Origin: JAPPHA01 sp965221575
Lineage (GTDB): Bacteria; Pseudomonadota; Alphaproteobacteria; Rhodobacterales; Rhodobacteraceae
DNA: 64,000 bases
Assembly (NCBI GenBank): GCA_965221575.1
Contig: CBDCSM010000011.1
Location: 806,001 to 870,000 of the forward strand
Direction: 5' to 3'
Both the position numbers and the translations under genes were made by a program. This document shows, piece by piece, positions 58,619-64,000 of this stretch. A model generated the notes under the pieces. The model searched no databases. It was given only the letters and a program-made list of their open reading frames with translations, and was not told where the DNA came from. The first letter of the stretch is position 1. Each line of letters starts with the position of its first letter.

Positions 58619-60393
58619 GTGCTTGCCAGAAAATAAACTAAGTCGTTGATTCTATGCAATGAATAATGGTATTCTCGCCGCGAAGATCAAGGCTGAAAAG
58701 CCGTTTTCAGCCCCTTTTGGCCCAATTCAGGCCGATGTGCACACTTCTTCGCGAGGAAAATATGAGACAGGTACGCAATCCGCAGATGACACTCGGCGAG
58801 GTTCACATCGAAGACATCGAACTGGACCTCAAATCCAGGGACGACATCCCGGCCCTGCTGCTGGGACTTCAGCATCTCTACGCCGACGAGCATTTCCGCT
58901 CCCGGCTGTTCGCACTCCTCGACGAGCACATCCTTCCCGGCATCGACAGGGAGGTCGGACGACCGGGCATGGAGATGTGGCGGATCCTCGTGATGGGGGT
59001 GATCAAGCAGGGTCTGGGCTGCGATTTCGACCGTCTCCACGAGCTGGTGAACGAGCACAAGACGTTGCGCCGCTTCCTTGGCCATGCGGATGTCTGGGAC
59101 GATTACCGCTACGGCTACCAGAGGCTGGTGGACAATGTGAGCCTTCTGCGCCCCGAACTGCTTGTTGCGGTCAACGACCTGGTTGTGGAGAGCGGCCATG
59201 CGGTCGCGAGAAAAAAGCCTGGCGCGCCCTTGGTCGGGCGCTGTGACAGCTTCGTGGTCGAGACCGACGTGCACTATCCGACGGATGTCAGTCTCCTGTG
59301 GGACGCGATGCGTTGCCTGATCCGTGCGGTGGGCCGTGCGGCGGCGAAGAGCGGTGTTCGTGGCTGGCGCCAATGGAAGCACCTGACGCGGCTGGTGCGG
59401 CGGTTGTTCCACAAGGTGCGGGCAACGCGGCGGGCGCGTCCGGAGGATGTGGAGGCATATCTCGGGCGCTGCCTTGATCTTGTCGCGCGTGCGGAGGCCA
59501 GCCTTTCGGTTCTGGCCGCACATGGGGTGAAAGCCTGGGAGATCGTGGAGATCGAAAGCTATATCGCCCACGCGAAGCGTCAGATCGACCAGATCGAGCG
59601 CCGTCTTCTCAAGGGCGAGACGATCCCTCAGGACGAGAAGGTGTTCTCGATCTTCGAGCCGCACACGCGCTGGATCGCGAAGGGCAAGGCGGGATGTCCG
59701 GTGGAGCTGGGTGTTCCGGTCTGCATCCTGGAAGACCGGCACGGCTTTGTCCTCCACCACGAGGTCATGTGGGAAGGCAGCGACGTGGACTACGCGGTGC
59801 CGATGGTGGAGGCTGCCCAGGCGCGGTTTCCCGATCTCCGCGCGGTGAGCTTCGACCGCGGCTTTCACAGCCCCGGGAACCGGGTCCGCCTTGACGCGTT
59901 GCTCGATCACAACGTGCTGCCGAAGAAGGGCTACCTCAACAAGGCGGAGCGCGAGCGCGAGCAGGGCGAGGAGTTCGTGGCGATGCGACGCCAGCATCCG
60001 GCGGTGGAATCGGCGATCAACAACCTCGAGCACCGCGGTCTCGACCGGGTCCTGGCGTACGGGGCGGAGGGTTTCGCCCGCGTGGTGGCGCTCTCCGTGG
60101 TTGCCCTCAACATCCACCGCATCGGTCTTCTGCTGCGTCGAAAGGCGCGACGACGACGCGCCGCCTGACGGCGCTCACCGAAACTCCGATTCATTCGTGG
60201 CCCGCCCGGAGCGGGACCGGTTCCCTATGGGCAGACGGCGGCGAAAGCCGCGAAATTCGGTCCAAGAGTCGGAAAACCTGCGGCTCGGGACGTGTCAATA
60301 TCCCGAGACGGGGCGAATTGCCGCAGCGCGGCATCCAGTTCCGTTGAAAATCGTGGCCCGCCGTCGCCGAAAAGAGGGGGTTTTCTGGCGGAC
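58619..60393 (+). mobile_element. ISNCY-type insertion sequence
   Basis: A complete element of about 1.78 kb with one transposase gene. The ends are imperfect inverted repeats: GTGCTTGCCAGAAAA at the left and, read inward from the right, GTCCGCCAGAAAA. It is flanked by the direct repeat ACGAGTTA at 58611-58618 and 60394-60401, consistent with a target duplication of eight bases. Exact ends may be off by one or two bases. Confidence 0.75.
58762..60168 (+). CDS. ISNCY-family transposase
   Basis: A 468-residue DDE-type transposase. Candidate catalytic residues are Asp in FVVETDVHYPTDVSLLWDA, Asp in AVSFDRGFHSPGNR, and Glu in HPAVESAINNLEHRGLDR, the last being a hallmark of this group. The ATG at 58762 is chosen for the GAGGA site six bases upstream; a longer frame from 58666 is not needed. 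No frameshift or internal stop is present, so the element may be active. Confidence 0.85.
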   Translation: MRQVRNPQMTLGEVHIEDIELDLKSRDDIPALLLGLQHLYADEHFRSRLFALLDEHILPGIDREVGRPGMEMWRILVMGVIKQGLGCDFDRLHELVNEHKTLRRFLGHADVWDDYRYGYQRLVDNVSLLRPELLVAVNDLVVESGHAVARKKPGAPLVGRCDSFVVETDVHYPTDVSLLWDAMRCLIRAVGRAAAKSGVRGWRQWKHLTRLVRRLFHKVRATRRARPEDVEAYLGRCLDLVARAEASLSVLAAHGVKAWEIVEIESYIAHAKRQIDQIERRLLKGETIPQDEKVFSIFEPHTRWIAKGKAGCPVELGVPVCILEDRHGFVLHHEVMWEGSDVDYAVPMVEAAQARFPDLRAVSFDRGFHSPGNRVRLDALLDHNVLPKKGYLNKAEREREQGEEFVAMRRQHPAVESAINNLEHRGLDRVLAYGAEGFARVVALSVVALNIHRIGLLLRRKARRRRAA

Positions 60394-60401
60394 ACGAGTT
60401 A
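60394..60401. repeat. Right 8-bp target-site duplication
   Basis: ACGAGTTA directly after the right inverted end; matches 58611-58618. Confidence 0.6.
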
Positions 60402-60695
60402 ATCGGGGAGGTCCCCGAGAACCGGGTTCTACTACCAGTTTCCAGCTTCGTGTGCTTGCCACCGGTGCCGACAGGACTGTCAAATTCGATTCAATCTATC
60501 CGGGCACTACAACCGTCGCGCAATCCATACTCGTTACTAGTCACCTCTGGGCAACACGGGCTTCATTATCCGGCCGACGTTCGCAGTCCGACTATTGGTT
60601 TTCCGCTGCCGGGCCGAACCGGGATTCGGCTTCGCTGCTGGAAGGAATCGGCTGCAAAGGACTCCGGTTATGGCAGACAGTCATCTTCCGAACCT
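60402..60695. other. Stretch between IS element and dehydrogenase gene
   Basis: About 290 bp with no supported gene and no recognisable terminator. Only short frames are present on either strand. Confidence 0.4.
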
Positions 60696-61691
60696 TCAGT
60701 AGGCCACCCGGGAGAATTCTTCAATCTGCTGTTTCAGTAGTTCGAATCCGGAGATCAACAAACGGTCGATTGCGTTCCCGGTGTACCAGGCGGTGTGAGG
60801 CGTCAGGGTAACATTTTCCATGGCGAAGAGCGGACTGGCGGGATCAAGGGGTTCCTCGTGGAAAACGTCAAGAGCACAATGCGACAGCCGGCCGCACGTC
60901 AACGCATCCACAAGCGCGTCTTCATCGACCAGCGCAGCACGGGCAGTATTGACGAGGATGGCCCCGGGCTTGATGCTTGCGAACTCCTTCGCCCCGAGAA
61001 ATCCTTCGGTCTCAGGCGTGAGCGCGAGATGGAGGGACAGGATGTCGGCCCGAGACAGAAGCGTATCCAGTGGACATCTCGTTACGACACCGTCGCCAGC
61101 TGTTTCCGATCGGGACCAGCCAACCACATCTGTACCAAGAACGGCCGCGATCCGGGCGACTTCCCGGCCGATGCCGCCAAGCCCGATCACCCCGAAGGTC
61201 TGGCCAGCCAACTCCTCAGTGCGAACGAGTCCCCACCGGCCCTGCCTGACCCGGCGGTCTGACTCTGCGATTCGCTTGAGTGCGGCGAAAACAAGTGCAA
61301 CGGCGTGTTCGGCAACCGCCTGGTCGCCATAGTTGTGGACGCCGCGAATCTCGATTCCGAGGCGCCCGGCTTCGTCGAGATCAGCGTGGGTCGCGAGCCC
61401 CGACGACAGATAGGCAACAGTTTTCAGATCCGGGCATGCATTCAGAACTGATGCCGAGAGATAGCCCATGTAAACGATCGCATGTCGGCGCCCCTGGAGC
61501 CGATCGATCAATTCGGCTTCCGACCCGGGCCTGGAACGGAAGACCTCGACCCCAGGGCAGATTTCCAGCATCCGGGGCGTCATCCGGCTGGCAAGCTCCC
61601 CGTAACAGTCGACAAAGGCTGGGGCCTTGGCGACGGGTTTCCCGGCTCCGATCACTGCCTGACCTGACCGAATTCCGGATCCTTCATTCAC
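60696..61691 (-). CDS. D-isomer-specific 2-hydroxyacid dehydrogenase
   Basis: A 331-residue NAD(P)-dependent enzyme that interconverts 2-oxoacids and D-2-hydroxyacids. The Rossmann motif GVIGLGGIGREVARIA, the catalytic Arg in VNTARAALVDEDAL, Glu in FHEEPLDPASPLFAMENV and His in LTPHTAWYTG are all present. It starts with GTG at 61691, overlapping the DinB-family stop by 8 bp. Grouping with a TRAP transporter suggests catabolism of an imported organic acid (inference); the substrate is unknown. Confidence 0.85.
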   Translation of the reverse strand: MNEGSGIRSGQAVIGAGKPVAKAPAFVDCYGELASRMTPRMLEICPGVEVFRSRPGSEAELIDRLQGRRHAIVYMGYLSASVLNACPDLKTVAYLSSGLATHADLDEAGRLGIEIRGVHNYGDQAVAEHAVALVFAALKRIAESDRRVRQGRWGLVRTEELAGQTFGVIGLGGIGREVARIAAVLGTDVVGWSRSETAGDGVVTRCPLDTLLSRADILSLHLALTPETEGFLGAKEFASIKPGAILVNTARAALVDEDALVDALTCGRLSHCALDVFHEEPLDPASPLFAMENVTLTPHTAWYTGNAIDRLLISGFELLKQQIEEFSRVAY

Positions 61692-62226
61692 GCCAGCGAC
61701 TCTTCAGGTCGTCCGGGATCTCGACACCCCGGTCTTCCATGGCGAACAGGATGTAGTCCATGGGTGGCGGATACATTCCCGTCTGGGAGAGCATGTTATG
61801 CACCTGCCCGCGATGGTGAACCTGGTGCTGGAATAGATTGCTCAGGCAGGTTCCGAGGGTTTCGTTGACATGAACCGGATCATCGTCGAAGCTCGTGAAC
61901 GGCCAGTCCGCGTCGAGTTGTTCGCGGGTCAGGGTCTTGGTGAATTCCACATACCAGGCGTCAATTTCAAACTGTGCGGCCGTAAGCTCGTCGATCCCCG
62001 AGAAGATCTGTTGAATCGGCCATTCGAGGCTGAGCGGCCGTCTCAGGAGGCGATCGCGATAGATTCGATCAGCGGCGTGGATGTGTTCCAGCGTCAGGTA
62101 GATCGACGACTGGAAAGCACTTCGATCCTCCATCAGGGCGCGGATTGTCATGCGTGCGCAGGTCTTGTGCATCCGACGGTTGGCCCATGCATTGTATCGA
62201 GCCAGCCGGGTGTATGAAGCAAACAT
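61684..62226 (-). CDS. DinB-family metalloprotein
   Basis: A 180-residue four-helix protein. LARYNAWANRRMHKTCARM is the typical start, with metal-ligand histidines in LEHIHAADRIYRDRL and NLFQHQVHHRGQVHNMLSQTG. DinB/YfiT-like proteins bind a divalent metal and include thiol-dependent transferases and hydrolases; many are uncharacterised. The start at 62226 was chosen because the longer frame to 62283 overlaps dctM. It lies between the TRAP genes and the dehydrogenase. Confidence 0.82.
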   Translation of the reverse strand: MFASYTRLARYNAWANRRMHKTCARMTIRALMEDRSAFQSSIYLTLEHIHAADRIYRDRLLRRPLSLEWPIQQIFSGIDELTAAQFEIDAWYVEFTKTLTREQLDADWPFTSFDDDPVHVNETLGTCLSNLFQHQVHHRGQVHNMLSQTGMYPPPMDYILFAMEDRGVEIPDDLKSRWRE

Positions 62227-62245
62227 CGTGTTCTCCCTGTCTGAG

Positions 62246-63559
62246 TTATCTGTTGAAGAGCGCATCCGGCAACCAGAGCGCAATCTCGGGAAAGGCAGTA
62301 ATGATCACTGCGGCAACGCAGAGCAGCAGGAAGAACGGGAAGGCGGCACGGGCAATGAACCCCATCTTGTGGCCGGTCATGACCTGCAGGACAAAAAGGT
62401 TGAACCCGATTGGAGGCGTGACGAGACCGAGTTCGATCATGACGACGATGAAAACGCCGAACCAGATCGGATCGAAACCGACGGAGACAACCAGCGGCAA
62501 GGTGATCGGCAGAGTCATGACCATGATGGAAAGGCCATCGAGAAACAGGCCAAGAATGATGTAGAAGACGGCGACAAGCAGGATCAGGGCATATCGGGAC
62601 AGGCCGAGGCCGACGATAAACTTGGCGATCTCCTGGGGAACATGCAGATAGGCCATCGCGGACGACATGAAATTGGCGGCGACAAGGATGGTGATTCCCA
62701 TGGTCGTGATCCGGATCGTGCCGCCGATGGCCTCCACGAAGAGGTTCCAGGTCAGCTGCCCGGTCAGCAGGACCATCAGGAAGGCGCCCAGGAAACCTAC
62801 TGCCGCCGCCTCCGACGGTGTGGCAATTCCGCTGTAGAGGCTGCCCAGAACGACAATCACCAGAACAACCACCGGCAAGAGGTCAAGTAGTCCCCTGAAA
62901 CGATCGATGGCGGTAAATGCGTCGGTCCCGCGGGGAGCCAGCGTCGGGTTCACGGCGGCGCGTAAACCGATGTATCCGGAATAGAGCCCGGCGATCAGCA
63001 GGCCCGGAAACACACCGGCCGCGAAAAGGCGGGCAATGGATGTCTCCGACAGCACACCGTAGATGATGAAGGATATCGAAGGCGGGATCATCAGTCCCAG
63101 GCTGCCGGCACCGGCAAGCGATCCTACCGCGAGTCGCTGATCGTATTTTCTTTCTGCCAGTGCTGCCGTCGTGATCTTGCCAACCGTCGCGGTGGTCGCG
63201 GTGGTCGATCCGCTCACCGCGGCGAAAACGGTGCATCCGGCTATGTTGGTATGCAGCAGACCGCCCGGTATGCGCGCGACCCAAGGCGACAGTCCACGGA
63301 ACAGCCGCTCTGACATGTCGCTCCGATACATGAGCTCACCCATCATGACAAAGATCGGAACGGCGGACAGCTCCCAGGTACTGGCCGAACGCCACATCGT
63401 TCCCCGCATGATCGCGCCGATACGGTCAATGTCGAAGCCAAGGAGCAGATGCAGAGCCGTCAGGCCAACCAGACCAACCGCCGCGAACACCCAGATCCCG
63501 AGCGTCAGGTAAAGCGCAAGAAGGCCCAGTGTCGCCAACGCGACTTCCAGCGGTCCCAT
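62246..63559 (-). CDS. dctM: TRAP transporter large membrane subunit DctM
   Basis: A 437-residue inner-membrane protein with about a dozen hydrophobic helices. It is the ion-coupled transport subunit of TRAP systems, which import organic acids delivered by a periplasmic binding protein. TATTATVGKITTAAL, GSLGLMIPPSISFIIYGVLS and the C-terminal ELGLVTPPIGFNLFVLQVMT are diagnostic. It follows dctQ by 53 bp. The binding protein (DctP) is not in the window and may lie beyond the right edge. Confidence 0.92.
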   Translation of the reverse strand: MGPLEVALATLGLLALYLTLGIWVFAAVGLVGLTALHLLLGFDIDRIGAIMRGTMWRSASTWELSAVPIFVMMGELMYRSDMSERLFRGLSPWVARIPGGLLHTNIAGCTVFAAVSGSTTATTATVGKITTAALAERKYDQRLAVGSLAGAGSLGLMIPPSISFIIYGVLSETSIARLFAAGVFPGLLIAGLYSGYIGLRAAVNPTLAPRGTDAFTAIDRFRGLLDLLPVVVLVIVVLGSLYSGIATPSEAAAVGFLGAFLMVLLTGQLTWNLFVEAIGGTIRITTMGITILVAANFMSSAMAYLHVPQEIAKFIVGLGLSRYALILLVAVFYIILGLFLDGLSIMVMTLPITLPLVVSVGFDPIWFGVFIVVMIELGLVTPPIGFNLFVLQVMTGHKMGFIARAAFPFFLLLCVAAVIITAFPEIALWLPDALFNR

Positions 63560-63612
63560 GGCTCAGTCTTCCAACGGTACGGCGCCCGGCTTCGGCTGTT
63601 TCGGAATAGGCG

Positions 63613-64000
63613 TCATTCCCGCCCTCGCAACTCGGCAGAGAAGGAAACGTCACCCGCGAGAACCCGTAACAGGTACGCCAGTAACTGCACGATGAAGACC
63701 AGCATGCCGAGCAGCATGATCGACGGCGGCAGCCAGAGAGGTGTTTCCGAAAGGGTTTCGCTCACGTGGCCGCGGACAAAATCCCGCACCGCGTTAGTGT
63801 AAAAGTACCAGGCGGCGGTGCCCGTGAATGCAGCCGCCGCGATGATGCAGATCACTTCCACAATTCGCCGGATTGGCCCGTCTCCGAGCTTTTCGAGGAC
63901 AAGGTTCATTCTGATCAGCGCCCCGCTATTGAGCGCGTATCCCAGTCCGAGAAAGGACATGGCGGCAACGCCGTACCCGATCATTTCCTCAAGTACGAAG
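63613..64000 (-). CDS. dctQ: TRAP transporter small membrane subunit DctQ (partial)
   Basis: The frame runs off the right edge of the window; the visible part is at least 128 residues. LEEMIGYGVAAMSFLGLGYA, SGALIRMNLVLEKLGDGPIR and LWLPPSIMLLGMLVFIVQLL show the DctQ four-helix pattern with the RMNL motif after helix 2. It pairs with DctM. The start lies outside the window. Confidence 0.85.
   Translation of the reverse strand, partial: FVLEEMIGYGVAAMSFLGLGYALNSGALIRMNLVLEKLGDGPIRRIVEVICIIAAAAFTGTAAWYFYTNAVRDFVRGHVSETLSETPLWLPPSIMLLGMLVFIVQLLAYLLRVLAGDVSFSAELRGRE

Noticed and set aside
58687..60117. 476-codon minus-strand frame opposite the transposase
   Set aside because: Antisense of a complete transposase with a good ribosome-binding site; no motif in the reverse translation.

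Overview
The window is a GC-rich chromosomal segment from an alphaproteobacterium. The evidence is the order rarA-crcB-rluC-atp12, an ATP12-type F1 assembly chaperone, the form of RpoA and S13, and a run of secY-adk-rpsM-rpsK-rpoA-rplQ, S10/spc, str and rpoBC operons, all on the minus strand. The genus cannot be fixed from sequence alone. The many decayed gene fragments between intact genes suggest a genome undergoing rearrangement and erosion (inference).

Layout. 1-1804 (plus): remains of a sugar-utilisation cluster, with a BtpA/SgcQ-like fragment joined to an ABC-transporter ATPase tail, then a FucU/RbsD mutarotase and a ribokinase-type kinase. 1949-3802: a large protein with a helicase-associated domain. 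4011-5945: a ketosynthase-like fragment, a mobile mystery protein A/B (XRE/Fic) pair with a promoter and palindrome, and an integrase relic. 6215-10011: atp12, rluC, crcB, rarA. 11399-12948: hipBA. 13279-15627: rplQ-rpoA-rpsK-rpsM. 15892-22485: a 6.9 kb interruption of the ribosomal operon between rpsM and adk. It carries a start-less ORF, an N6-adenine-type DNA methyltransferase, a degenerate second copy of the adk/secY junction, an IS630-like relic, a SRAP/YedK protein and an AsmA protein. 22486-38591: adk and secY, then the spc and S10 operons, tuf copy 1, fusA, rpsG and rpsL, driven by a near-consensus promoter at 38817-38845.

39092-42932 is the most interesting accessory locus. It is a translationally coupled operon of a UvrD-like helicase, a DarT-type DNA ADP-ribosyltransferase and a DraG/ARH-type ADP-ribosylglycohydrolase, inserted between rpsL and rpoC. 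It reads as a candidate toxin-antitoxin or anti-phage system in which an ARH enzyme takes the place of the usual DarG macrodomain or NADAR antitoxin.

43737-57586: rpoC, rpoB, rplL, rplJ, rplA, rplK, nusG, secE, tRNA-Trp and tuf copy 2. 57587-60401: a decayed TRAP-transporter fragment and a complete ISNCY-type insertion sequence with inverted ends and an 8-bp duplication. 60696-64000: a 2-hydroxyacid dehydrogenase, a DinB-family protein, and the TRAP membrane subunits DctM and DctQ (DctQ cut by the window edge).

Overall, the housekeeping machinery for transcription, translation, secretion and adenylate balance is intact. Places where alphaproteobacterial gene order is normally tight have been split by addiction or defence modules and mobile-DNA relics.
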